Of a DNA stretch of 64,000 nt, positions 54,675 through 63,042 are shown piece after piece (the first letter of the stretch is position 1; each line of letters starts with the position of its first letter). The notes under the pieces are model-generated. The model was not told where the DNA came from. It ran no database searches and worked only from the letters and a program-made list of their open reading frames with translations. The DNA is taken from contig CAZSNF010000007.1 of assembly GCA_964608315.1 (NCBI GenBank), forward strand, positions 1-64,000, read 5' to 3'. The DNA comes from VXPQ01 sp964608315. Lineage in GTDB: Bacteria; Bacteroidota; Rhodothermia; Rhodothermales; VXPQ01. Position numbers and translations under genes: made by a program.

Positions 54675-55646
54675 ATGTTGGACCATTCTGATCGACAGGA
54701 CGCTCCCGACGTTTCCGTGGTCGTGCCCGTGTACGACGAGGCGGATTCTCTGCCTGAACTGGCCCGGGAGATTCGGTCTGCCTGCGAAGGCGGCGGGTAT
54801 CGTTTCGAGGTCTGGTTCGTGGACGACGGGTCCCGGGACGCCTCCTGGCAAGCCATAGCGCAGCTGCACGAGGAGGATTCCCGCATGGCGGGCCTGCGCT
54901 TGCGGCGCAACTACGGCAAGTCGGCGGCGCTGGCGCTCGGATTCGAGCAGGCGCGCGGAAGATATGTCGTCACGATGGACGCCGATTTGCAGGACAAGCC
55001 CGCGGAAATTCCAAGGCTGATTGGCCGGATCGAGGAAGGATTCGACTTGGTGAGCGGCTGGAAGAAGACCCGCCGCGACCCGCTGAGCAAACGACTCCCC
55101 AGCAAATTCTTTAACCGGGTTACGCGGATTATTTCCGGGGTTCGCCTGCACGATTTTAATTGCGGACTGAAAGCGTATCGGCGGGACGTGGTGAAAAGCG
55201 TGCGCGTCTACGGCGAACTGCACCGGTATATTCCGCTGCTCGCCAAATGGGAAGGGTATGACCGCATTTCCGAAATCCCGGTGGAGCACCGCGCGCGGCG
55301 CTACGGGCGCAGCAAGTTTGGGCTGGATCGGTTCGTCAAGGGGTTTCTGGACCTGATTTCCGTGACGTTTCTGACCCGGTTCGCGGCCCGCCCGATGCAT
55401 TTTTTCGGCGCGTTCGGCACGCTGGCGTTTTTTGTCGGACTCGTGCTTTCCCTGTGGCTTTCCATCGACAAAATCGTTTTCGGAAATCCCATCGGGGACC
55501 GGCCGCTGCTGCTGTTCGGCGCGTTGATGATCGTGGTGGGGGTGCAAATGTTCACGACCGGCCTGCTTGGCGAGATGATCGTTCGGCCCCGCATGGAGCG
55601 CCCCGATTCGTACCGCGTGATGGCCGCCTTGCCTCCGGCGGATTGA
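54675..55646 (+). CDS. Family 2 glycosyltransferase, polyprenyl-phosphate type
   Basis: A 323-aa enzyme: SVVVPVYDEADSLPEL, FVDDGSRDAS, and VTMDADLQDKPAEIP (DxD) in the catalytic GT2 domain, RYGRSKFG, then two C-terminal helices (FFGAFGTLAFFVGLVLSLWL, LLLFGALMIVVGVQMFTTGLL). The layout is that of undecaprenyl-phosphate glucosyl/ribosyl-type transferases (GtrB/DPMS). It should load a sugar onto a polyprenyl carrier at the cytoplasmic membrane. ATG 54675 fits the domain start; the 27 upstream residues to 54594 overlap gyrB. Confidence 0.88.
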   Translation: MLDHSDRQDAPDVSVVVPVYDEADSLPELAREIRSACEGGGYRFEVWFVDDGSRDASWQAIAQLHEEDSRMAGLRLRRNYGKSAALALGFEQARGRYVVTMDADLQDKPAEIPRLIGRIEEGFDLVSGWKKTRRDPLSKRLPSKFFNRVTRIISGVRLHDFNCGLKAYRRDVVKSVRVYGELHRYIPLLAKWEGYDRISEIPVEHRARRYGRSKFGLDRFVKGFLDLISVTFLTRFAARPMHFFGAFGTLAFFVGLVLSLWLSIDKIVFGNPIGDRPLLLFGALMIVVGVQMFTTGLLGEMIVRPRMERPDSYRVMAALPPAD

Positions 55647-55649
55647 ACC

Positions 55650-56795
55650 ATGGCTTCCGAACGCACCCGACGGCGGATCGCCCTTGTGGGGCCCGCCGCG
55701 CCATTCCGGGGAGGGATCGCGCAGTTTACCGACACGGTGGGGGCGGGGCTGCGGGATCGGGGCTGCTCGGTGTATATGGCTACGTTCCGGCGGCAGTATC
55801 CGAAGATGCTGTTTCCCGGAACGTCGCAATTCGATGCGGCGCGGCCCCTGGCGCCGGATACCCATCGCCTGATTGATTCCATGGGGCCTGCTACGTGGAT
55901 CGGAGCGGCCCGGACCATTGCGGAACAGCGCCCGGACGCTGTCGCGTTTCAGTACTGGACGCCCTTTTTCGCGCCCGCATACGGCGTTATGGCGCGGCGG
56001 CTGGCCGCGCGGGGCGTTCGGGTCGCCGCGATCGTGCATAATGTGTATCCGCACGAGCGTCGGCATGGCCTCGTTTCTCCGCTGGCGGGGTATTTTCTGA
56101 AGCGGTGCGGCGGGCTGCTGGCGCTGTCCGACGGGGTGGCCGCCGATTTGAAGGCGCTGGGCGTCGCTGCGCCCGTGCGCATGGCCCCGCATCCGGTCTA
56201 CGGACACTTTGGCGACCCGCTCCCGCGCGCGGAGGCCCGGCGGCGGCTTGGCGTCCCGGAGGACGCCGACATATTGCTTTTTTTCGGGTTCGTGCGGGCG
56301 TACAAGGGGTTGCGTACGTTGCTGCGGGCCTTGCCCCGGGTGCTGGCCCGCCGCCCTGCCGCGCGGCTTGTGGTCGCGGGCGAGTTTTACGAGGACGAAC
56401 GGGCGTACCGCGACCTGATCGCGTCGCTGGGCCTCGGGGATGCTGTGCTGGTGCGGGGAGAATATATCCCGGAAGACGAGGTGGGTTTGTATTTTTCGGC
56501 GGCGAACCTGGTCGCGCAGCCCTACGAATCGGCCACGCAGAGCGGCGTGGTGCAGACGGCCTGGCATTTCGACCGCCCTGTGGTTACGACGGACGTGGGC
56601 GGACTGGCCGAGGCGGTTGCGGACGGCGTATCGGGGTATGTGGTTCCGCCCGGCGACCCGGACGCGCTGGCGGACGCGATCATACGCTATTTCGAAGAAG
56701 ATCGGGAGGCTGCCTTTGCGGAAGGCGCGCGTCGGGAGCGGGAGCGCTTTTCCTGGGACCGCCTGCTGGATGCGCTGGAAGCCATGCTGGGATAA
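55650..56795 (+). CDS. Glycosyltransferase family 4
   Basis: A 381-aa GT-B enzyme. RRIALVGPAAPFRGGIAQFT (acceptor loop GGIAQ), IVHNVYPHER, and MAPHPVYGHF in the N-domain; then LLFFGFVRAYKGLRTLLRAL, VVAGEFYEDERAY, and PYESATQSGVVQTAWHFDRPVV in the C-domain, which replaces the EX7E pattern by a near relative. It follows the GT2 gene by three bases and probably works in the same glycolipid or polysaccharide pathway. Confidence 0.87.
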   Translation: MASERTRRRIALVGPAAPFRGGIAQFTDTVGAGLRDRGCSVYMATFRRQYPKMLFPGTSQFDAARPLAPDTHRLIDSMGPATWIGAARTIAEQRPDAVAFQYWTPFFAPAYGVMARRLAARGVRVAAIVHNVYPHERRHGLVSPLAGYFLKRCGGLLALSDGVAADLKALGVAAPVRMAPHPVYGHFGDPLPRAEARRRLGVPEDADILLFFGFVRAYKGLRTLLRALPRVLARRPAARLVVAGEFYEDERAYRDLIASLGLGDAVLVRGEYIPEDEVGLYFSAANLVAQPYESATQSGVVQTAWHFDRPVVTTDVGGLAEAVADGVSGYVVPPGDPDALADAIIRYFEEDREAAFAEGARRERERFSWDRLLDALEAMLG

Positions 56796-56819
56796 ATCGG
56801 ATACTTTGGTGTCCCTTGA

Positions 56820-56837
56820 GGACATTCTGATCAAATC
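56820..56837. repeat. Repeat left-end fragment before the methyltransferase
   Basis: GGACATTCTGATCAAATC matches the first bases of the 255-bp family, and a second weaker copy GGATATTCTGATGGAAT begins at 56871. With the right end at 57693-57734, the methyltransferase gene is bracketed by repeat termini in the same order as a complete element. Confidence 0.45.
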
Positions 56838-56880
56838 TGCTTCGCTCGGCGCGTCGCTTTCGCATGTAAAGGATATTCTG

Positions 56881-57708
56881 ATGGAATACGATCCGATCAA
56901 GGATTCGCTGGGGAAATTTTTCCGCATCCATCCCGTGTTGCAGCGCCTGTTTTTCGCGCTGCTGCACGCCGTGTTCTTGCGGTCCTGGTACGTGCGCCGG
57001 GAAGTGCGCGCCTTGCTGAGGCCTGCGCGGACGGGGCAACCGGCGGAGGTGCTGGATGCGGGAACGGGATTCGGGCAGTATGCGGCGCATATCGTCCGGC
57101 GCTTTCCGGGCGCCCGGGTGCTGGCCGTGGACGTCAAGTTGGATTATCTCGCCGACCTGAGGCGGTTTGCAGAGCGGGCGGGGCTGCGGGATCGCATGGC
57201 GTTTCTCGAATACGACCTGACCGGCCCGCCTCTGGACCAGACGTTCGACCTGATCGTTTCGGTGGATGTGATGGAGCATATCGAGGACGACCGGACCGTT
57301 TTCCGCAATTTTGCGCAGATGCTCCGGGAAGGAGGCCATGTCATTGTCAACACGCCTTCGGATCAGGGCGGATCGGATACGGAGGCGCACGGCGAGGAAG
57401 GATTTATCGGCGAGCACGTGCGTCCCGGATACGGCCTTGAGGCGTTGCGGGACAAGATGGCGGAGGCGGGCCTGGAAACGGTGCGGGCCCGGTATACCTA
57501 CGGGACCTTCGGTTCGATAGGCTGGCGCATTCTCGTCAAGTGGCCCATGCGCCTCTTGTCTGCGACGCGGCTGGCCTTCGCCGCGCTGCCGGCGTATTAC
57601 CTTGCGGCGCTGCCCGTGGGCCTCGTCCTGAACGCGATAGATGTGCGAAGCCGCAACGAAACCGGCACGGGCCTGATTCTCGTTGCGCGCAAGAACGTGA
57701 AGCGCTGA
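56881..57708 (+). CDS. SAM-dependent methyltransferase
   Basis: A 275-aa class I methyltransferase: VLDAGTGFGQYAAHI is motif I, VLAVDVKLDYLADL motif II, FDLIVSVDVMEHIEDD motif III/IV. The C-terminal region has a hydrophobic pair, FAALPAYYLAALPVGLVLN, suggesting membrane contact. ATG 56881 is chosen as the family begins near there; the long upstream open frame to 56440 is a shadow of the glycosyltransferase gene. Its last codons (KNVKR and stop) are written by the right end of the 255-bp repeat. It may modify a lipid or sugar of the neighbouring pathway. Confidence 0.82.
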   Translation: MEYDPIKDSLGKFFRIHPVLQRLFFALLHAVFLRSWYVRREVRALLRPARTGQPAEVLDAGTGFGQYAAHIVRRFPGARVLAVDVKLDYLADLRRFAERAGLRDRMAFLEYDLTGPPLDQTFDLIVSVDVMEHIEDDRTVFRNFAQMLREGGHVIVNTPSDQGGSDTEAHGEEGFIGEHVRPGYGLEALRDKMAEAGLETVRARYTYGTFGSIGWRILVKWPMRLLSATRLAFAALPAYYLAALPVGLVLNAIDVRSRNETGTGLILVARKNVKR

Positions 57709-57734
57709 TCGCAGTAGATTTAATCAGAGCATCC
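57693..57734. repeat. Repeat right-end fragment, overlaps methyltransferase stop
   Basis: GAACGTGAAGCGCTGATCG then CAGTAGATTTAATCAGAGC and ATCC match the last 42 bases of the complete copies (one substitution in GCAGTAG). The methyltransferase stop TGA (57706-57708) lies inside it. No TTAA duplicate is visible (TGCA follows). Confidence 0.75.
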
Positions 57735-57796
57735 TGCAGGATGCGCATGGAAACCGGGGGGCGTAACAACCGTTACAGCGTAAACCGGGGGGATCC

Positions 57797-59497
57797 ATGC
57801 AGACAAAATATATCTTCGTTACGGGAGGGGTTACGTCCTCGCTGGGCAAGGGGATCGTTTGCGCGTCGCTGGGGAGGCTGCTGGAGTCGCGGGGATTGCG
57901 CGTCACCATTCTGAAACTCGATCCCTACATCAATGTCGATCCCGGGACGATGAATCCCTATGAGCATGGGGAGGTGTACGTCACGGAAGACGGGGCCGAG
58001 ACCGATCTGGACCTGGGGCATTACGAGCGGTTCCTCGGGCGGCCGATGAGCCAGGCCAACAATGTCACGACCGGGCGCATTTACCTCGAGGTGATTACGA
58101 AAGAGCGCTCCGGGGCGTATCTGGGCAAGACCGTGCAGGTGGTGCCCCACGTTATCGACGAGATCAAGCAGCAGATGCTGACGCTCGGCGATACGGGACG
58201 GTACGATGTGGTGATCACCGAAATCGGCGGCACGGTCGGCGACATCGAGAGCCTGCCCTACCTCGAAGCCATTCGGCAGCTGCGGTACGAAATCGGCGCG
58301 CGGAACGCGCTGGACGTGCACTTGACGCTGGTTCCGTTTCTGGCTGCGGCGGGCGAATTGAAAACGAAGCCGACGCAGCATTCCGTCAAAACGCTTCTGT
58401 CGTACGGATTGCAGCCCGACATTCTGGTGTGCCGGTCGGAAAGGCCGCTGGATGCGGAATTAAGAAAAAAAATCGCCCTTTTCTGTAACGTGGAGCCGCG
58501 GGCGGTGATTGCGTCCCGGGATGCGGAATCCATCTACGAGGTGCCCCTGCTTTTGGCCGAGGAGGGACTGGACGATATCGTGTTCGAGCGGCTTGGCGTG
58601 TCGTCCGGGGACGGCGCGGCGACGATGCTGGATTCGCCGGGCATGCAGGAATGGATATGCTTCCTGAAAACGCTGAAGAATACGGAGGGGGCCGTGCGCA
58701 TTGCGCTGGTGGGCAAGTATGTGGAGCATCAGGACGCGTATAAGTCCATCACCGAAAGTTTTATTCTCGCAGGGGCGGCGAACGGGGTGCATGTCGATCT
58801 GCGGTATGTCTTGTCCGACGACGTCACGGAAGAGAATGTGGAAGACGTGCTTGGCGAGGCGGCGGGCGTCGTGATTGCGCCGGGCTTTGGCGACCGGGGC
58901 GTCGACGGGAAGATTGCTTGCGTACGGTACGCGCGCGAAAACGGCGTTCCGTTCTTCGGGATATGCCTCGGCATGCAGTGCGCCGTCGTAGAGTTTGCGC
59001 GGCAGGTCTGCGGTTGGGAGGACGCCCATTCCACGGAGTTCGATCCGGATACGGCCCATCCGGTGATCGACATCATGGAGGAGCAGAAGCGGATCGCGGA
59101 CAAGGGAGGCACCATGCGCCTTGGGGCGTACGAATGCCGCCTGACCGAGGATTCGCGGGCCGCGGAGATTTACGGGACCCTCGAAGTGTCGGAGCGGCAC
59201 CGGCATCGGTATGAAGTGAACAATGTGCTGCGCTACAAATTGCTGGAACACGGCATGCGTTTTACGGGGGTCAATCCGGGGCGGGACCTTGTGGAGATCG
59301 TAGAGTTGCCGGCGCATCGCTGGTTTGTCGGCGTGCAATTCCATCCCGAATACAAAAGCACCGTGGCGCATCCGCATCCGCTTTTTCGTTCGTTCGTGGC
59401 GGCGTGCGTGGAATTCGCCCGGGAGAAAGACATGACGGCGTCGCCGCGCCCTTCCCGCCGCCGTCGGGTTGCGCCGCTGGCGTCGGCGAAGATGTAG
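57797..59497 (+). CDS. pyrG: CTP synthase
   Basis: A 566-aa PyrG that makes CTP from UTP, ATP and glutamine. The synthetase domain begins KYIFVTGGVTSSLGKG (P-loop) and continues with LKLDPYINVDPGTMNP, HGEVYVTEDGAETDLDLGHYERF and EIGGTVGDIE. The glutaminase domain has FFGICLGMQCAVVEFARQV (catalytic cysteine) and the late GVQFHPEYKS histidine and glutamate. The start has GGGGGGAT at 57785-57792. It is followed within four bases by the promoter of the AAA/PIN/ligase operon. Confidence 0.97.
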   Translation: MQTKYIFVTGGVTSSLGKGIVCASLGRLLESRGLRVTILKLDPYINVDPGTMNPYEHGEVYVTEDGAETDLDLGHYERFLGRPMSQANNVTTGRIYLEVITKERSGAYLGKTVQVVPHVIDEIKQQMLTLGDTGRYDVVITEIGGTVGDIESLPYLEAIRQLRYEIGARNALDVHLTLVPFLAAAGELKTKPTQHSVKTLLSYGLQPDILVCRSERPLDAELRKKIALFCNVEPRAVIASRDAESIYEVPLLLAEEGLDDIVFERLGVSSGDGAATMLDSPGMQEWICFLKTLKNTEGAVRIALVGKYVEHQDAYKSITESFILAGAANGVHVDLRYVLSDDVTEENVEDVLGEAAGVVIAPGFGDRGVDGKIACVRYARENGVPFFGICLGMQCAVVEFARQVCGWEDAHSTEFDPDTAHPVIDIMEEQKRIADKGGTMRLGAYECRLTEDSRAAEIYGTLEVSERHRHRYEVNNVLRYKLLEHGMRFTGVNPGRDLVEIVELPAHRWFVGVQFHPEYKSTVAHPHPLFRSFVAACVEFAREKDMTASPRPSRRRRVAPLASAKM

Positions 59498-59500
59498 GGG

Positions 59501-59626
59501 TTGACAACCTTACGCCCGACAACGTATATTACAGGCGCAAGCTGCTGGCGAAGACGGTGGAATCCACCGCAATCCTGTACTTGAAACGAATCCCGCAAAA
59601 CTGTCCAGTTTTTACGGACCACTTCT
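59501..59626 (+). promoter_or_regulatory. Leader/promoter of the AAA-PIN-ligase operon, like 37292
   Basis: TTGACA (59501-59506), 18-base spacer, TATATT (59525-59530); then CCACCGCAATCCTG (59564-59577), AAAACTGTCCAGTTTT (59597-59612) and CGGACCACTTCT. Order and elements equal those at 37292-37402. The short hairpin GGTGG-AAT-CCACC (59557-59569) is special to this copy. The ATG of the ATPase gene is 12 bases beyond. Confidence 0.65.
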
Positions 59627-59637
59627 TCCCAATAATT

Positions 59638-61044
59638 ATGCTGAAGGAGTTACGAATACAAAATTTCAAAGGGTGGAAGGATACCGGCGTCATTCGCATG
59701 GCCCCCATTTCCCTGTTCTTCGGCGCTAACAGTTCTGGCAAGTCCAGCATAAGCCAGTTCCTGATGATGCTGAAGCAGACCGCCGAGTCCCCGGATCGAA
59801 AAGCGGTTTTTTATCCGGGCGGAAAAAACTCTGCCGTTCAGCTTGGTTCCTATCAGGAGATGGTGTTCCACCGTGACCCGGCAAACAAGATCACTTTCGA
59901 GTATCGGTGGTCGTTGCCGGATACCCTCAGGATTAAAGACCCGGTCTCGGAGCAATCGTACTCAGGAAGCGAACTGGTTTTCCAGGTAGGAGTGGGGCTG
60001 GGTGATAAAGATCAGCATACATTGGTTCTCGATAAACTTAAGTATGAATTGATTGGAGATGAGAACATCCAGCTTTCACTTGGGATGGAAAGAAAGTCTG
60101 ACACAAAATCTGATTACAAGGTTGAAGCTACGAAGTATTCCCTAAGGCGTAAACAGGGGCGTGCCTGGTATCCCGGGGCGCCCGTTCGCTTTTATGGCTT
60201 TCCTGACGAGGTGGTTGCCTATCATCAAAATGCCGAATTTGCCCAGGCATTGAACTTGTGCCATGAAAAATTATTCAGATCGATCTATTATCTAGGACCG
60301 CTTCGCACAAAGGCCGAACGTCTGTATTCATGGACAGGCATTGAGCCTGAAAGTGTCGGCTATGCGGGGGAGAATACCGTCGCGGCCATTCTCGCGGGAC
60401 GAAGCCGAAAAATCAGCCTTGGCTATAGATGTCGATACAAACCTTTCGAAGAAATTATTGCCATCAAGCTCAAGGAAATGAGCCTGATCGAAGAATTCAA
60501 GGTCAACCGCATATCCGAACAGCGGCAAGAATACGAGGTCAAGCTTCGTACCAAAGGTTCAGGGGATTGGGTGGATCTCCCGGATGTCGGTTTCGGCATT
60601 TCCCAGGTTTTGCCCGTTCTCGTGCAGTGCTTTTATGCGCCAGCCGGGTCGATCATTTTCATGGAACAACCGGAGATTCATCTGCATCCGAACGCTCAGT
60701 CAGCATTGGCCGATGTGATGATTGACGTGATCAAGTCCAGAGAAAATGGGGCGGATAGAAATATCCAGTTGGTTATTGAAACCCATTCGGAACATTTCCT
60801 GCGACGCTTGCAGCGACGAATTGCCGAGGATAAGGTGTCGCAAGAGGAGGTGTCGGCTTATTTCGCTAATATCTCCAAAGCCCCTGCTACGCTCAAGCCT
60901 CTGCAAATTGATGTCTTCGGCAACATCCAGAACTGGCCGGAAAATTTTTTCGGTGATGAAATGGGTGACATCATCGAACAAGCGAAAGCGTCCATGGCAA
61001 AACGGGCGCGAAACAGCTCCCCAAAATCGGAAGCATTCCAGTGA
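59638..61044 (+). CDS. AAA ATPase, DUF3696-like, of an ATPase-PIN-ligase operon
   Basis: A 468-aa SMC/OLD-like ATPase. LKELRIQNFKGWKDTGVIRM opens the fold, GANSSGKSS (29-37) is Walker A; SIIFMEQPEIHLHPNAQ gives Walker B and D-loop, and VIETHSEHFLRRLQRR the switch histidine. The C-terminal IDVFGNIQNWPENFFGDEMGDI is the DUF3696 pattern. ATG 59638 is right after the leader. It overlaps the PIN gene by GTGA, so the stoichiometry is coupled. Probably a sensor or regulator of the nuclease. Confidence 0.88.
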   Translation: MLKELRIQNFKGWKDTGVIRMAPISLFFGANSSGKSSISQFLMMLKQTAESPDRKAVFYPGGKNSAVQLGSYQEMVFHRDPANKITFEYRWSLPDTLRIKDPVSEQSYSGSELVFQVGVGLGDKDQHTLVLDKLKYELIGDENIQLSLGMERKSDTKSDYKVEATKYSLRRKQGRAWYPGAPVRFYGFPDEVVAYHQNAEFAQALNLCHEKLFRSIYYLGPLRTKAERLYSWTGIEPESVGYAGENTVAAILAGRSRKISLGYRCRYKPFEEIIAIKLKEMSLIEEFKVNRISEQRQEYEVKLRTKGSGDWVDLPDVGFGISQVLPVLVQCFYAPAGSIIFMEQPEIHLHPNAQSALADVMIDVIKSRENGADRNIQLVIETHSEHFLRRLQRRIAEDKVSQEEVSAYFANISKAPATLKPLQIDVFGNIQNWPENFFGDEMGDIIEQAKASMAKRARNSSPKSEAFQ

Positions 61045-61574
61045 ATTTGCCGAAGAAGTGCATAGTGGATACAAATGTCCCGGTTAACGCAAATTTAGCA
61101 AACAACCCGGAAGCAATCCCTGACGATTTGGTCACCTGCGTACAAAGTTGTGTCAGCGCCATTGATCATGTGATGAAAAAAGGTGAATTCGTTATTGATT
61201 CCGGTGATGAAATTTATGGCGAGTATTTAGGCAATCTTTGCCCAAGTGGTCGAAAGGGAATTGGTAATGCATTCATGAAGTGGGTTCACGATAATCGCTG
61301 GAGCCTGCTTGATACTGACCGGGTAGCCATCACGAAAAACGACGAGTCATATGACGAATTTCCCGCTCACCCCGGATTGGAAAATTTCGACAAATCGGAT
61401 CGTAAGTTTGTTGCCGTTGCAAACGCTCACCCTGCAAAACCGCCGATCTTGCAGGCGACAGACAGCAAGTGGTGGGGCTGGAAAGATGCTTTAATGGAGG
61501 TTGGCATTACCGTTCAATTCATCTGCCCCAAATATGTAAAGACCAAGCATGCGAAGAAGATAGGCATAACGTGA
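61041..61574 (+). CDS. PIN-like ribonuclease, coupled to ATPase and ligase
   Basis: A 177-aa PIN-fold protein: CIVDTNVPVNAN (D10), DSGDEIYGEYLGNL (E57/E61), NFDKSDRKFVAVANAH (D117, D120) and LQATDSKWW (D141) cover the four acidic positions. Start codon GTG 61041 overlaps the ATPase stop; the stop overlaps the ligase start (GTGA both times). RNA cleavage is expected, target unknown. It differs from VapC in its large size and in having no antitoxin of its own, so the ATPase or ligase may control or undo it. Confidence 0.8.
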   Translation: MNLPKKCIVDTNVPVNANLANNPEAIPDDLVTCVQSCVSAIDHVMKKGEFVIDSGDEIYGEYLGNLCPSGRKGIGNAFMKWVHDNRWSLLDTDRVAITKNDESYDEFPAHPGLENFDKSDRKFVAVANAHPAKPPILQATDSKWWGWKDALMEVGITVQFICPKYVKTKHAKKIGIT

Positions 61575-62257
61575 AAGACGATTTCTTCAAATTTCCATCC
61601 ACACGCCATCTGGCAGCACTGGCTGGCGTTGATATCCGAGATGACAAAGTATTATCGGAATCGGAACGTGATGAATTCTTGCTGCACGAACTGGTTATTG
61701 AAGAAAAAATAGATGGCGCGAATTTGGGCATATCGTTTGATTCAGAGGGAAATATTCGGGCGCAGAACAGAGGCGCATACCTGCATCTACCCGCATCAGG
61801 TCAATGGAAAAAAATTCTTGACTGGTTGGCGCCTCGGACCGATGAGCTGTTTGAACATCTTTCAGAGCATTTCATACTCTTCGGCGAATGGTGTTACGCC
61901 CAGCATTCGATTTTTTATGATCGTTTACCGGACTGGTTCCTTGGTTTCGATATTTATGACAAACAATTTCGCCGGTTTCTTTCTTCGGAGCATCGGGATG
62001 CTCTCTTAAAGGAAATGCATATTGCTCAAGTGCCAGTTGTCGCACGCGGGCGCTTCGCCTACCCGGAAATTCCAAAACTTCTGTCCACATCAAAACTTGG
62101 TGATCAGCCCGCGGAAGGCCTCTATCTCCGATTTGACCAGGGTAACTGGCTGGCGCAACGGGCCAAACTGGTTCTTCCGGCGTTTATTCAGTCGGTGGAG
62201 CAGCACTGGTCACGTGCTGTCATCAAGCCAAACCGGTTGAGGCTGTCAAAATATTAG
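61571..62257 (+). CDS. RNA ligase, T4 Rnl2-like
   Basis: A 228-aa nucleotidyltransferase. EEKIDGANLG contains motif I (lysine 46, KxDG), FGEWCYA (104-110) motif III, LGFDIYD motif IIIa region (124-130), EGLYLRF (182-188) motif IV and RAKLV (197-201) motif V. It should adenylate itself and seal RNA nicks. GTG 61571 is the start, overlapping the PIN stop. It is shorter than T4 Rnl2 (334 aa), lacking the C-terminal domain. In an operon with a ribonuclease, it suggests cut-and-repair of cellular RNA, e.g. tRNA. Confidence 0.87.
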   Translation: MKDDFFKFPSTRHLAALAGVDIRDDKVLSESERDEFLLHELVIEEKIDGANLGISFDSEGNIRAQNRGAYLHLPASGQWKKILDWLAPRTDELFEHLSEHFILFGEWCYAQHSIFYDRLPDWFLGFDIYDKQFRRFLSSEHRDALLKEMHIAQVPVVARGRFAYPEIPKLLSTSKLGDQPAEGLYLRFDQGNWLAQRAKLVLPAFIQSVEQHWSRAVIKPNRLRLSKY

Positions 62258-63042
62258 AGGGTGTCTTGTAAACTGTGTAAGCGCGTTTAAGGTTCGTCGG
62301 GCATTCTGTCTGCGTAGAGTATGACGAACTGGTTGAGCGAGTCCTTCCGGTAACTCCTATTATCGGCCTTTTCAACGGACGAAGCCCTGCGCGGGTACTG
62401 TATTTCCTCTGGAAAAAGGGCAATGTCCCGTTCAGTGGATAACTAAACCTTAATTATTTAAGTTTAAAAATTTTAACCTAAATTATTTAGGTTTCGTATT
62501 ATTGCGGCAAAATTTTCCCTTCTCTAAAATCCGCCCCGATCGGCTCCCGTCCCGACCTTGGTGAGGCGCGCCGCCTTTTTCAGGCGCGCCAGAGCGCCCG
62601 GAACTGTCCGTACGCCGCGCCCGCGCTATTCCACTCGGGCGGCGCCAACGTCTCGCAGGGCCATTTGCGGGCGTACTCACGCACTGCGCTGGATGCGCCC
62701 GAAAACACTGCCGAACGCCTCGGAACGCCCGGATGGGTCATCCAATTTGTTTAAGGGCCTTAAAAAATGAGGCAAATTCTATAAAAAACCATCGAAAGGC
62801 GCCCGAATGTGCTGAAAACCCCTGAAAATGGCGTTTTAGACGAAGTGTCGGGGAAGGCGAATGTTCTCTTAAGAAGGTAACATAAATTTAATTATTTAAG
62901 GTCTTGTTTTTTGAAATTAAATAATTTAACTTAAAGATGTCCGGAAAGGGCAGCACTCGAAACGAATCGCCGCTTGACGCCATGAGCAATGGAACAGAAT
63001 GCTGGAAACGGTATATTAAACCGTACCAACCCGCCGCAAGCC
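62258..63042. other. Long intergenic region with remnants
   Basis: GGGTGTCTTGTAAACTGTGT (about 62262) looks like an IS256-type end. After it a plus frame (EYDELVERVLPVTPIIGLF, then FNGRSPARVLYFLWKKG) runs to 62441 without a proper start and could be the tail of a lost gene. AACCTAAA-TTA-TTTAGGTT (62475-62493) and an imperfect palindrome at 62886-62935 are AT-rich hairpins. The GC-rich 62520-62750 has open frames on both strands, but none that I can support as a gene. Confidence 0.4.

Noticed and set aside
54582..57137. 851-codon minus frame opposite two glycosyltransferases and the methyltransferase
   Set aside because: Antisense to well-supported genes; arginine/proline-rich.
59540..59580. 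tRNA-like fold in the leader of the AAA-PIN-ligase operon
   Set aside because: The GGTGG-AAT-CCACC hairpin is present but the acceptor and T-arm pairings and GTTCRA are missing.
62483..62770. Open frames on both strands of a GC-rich block
   Set aside because: Arginine/serine-rich, no ribosome sites, no known motif.
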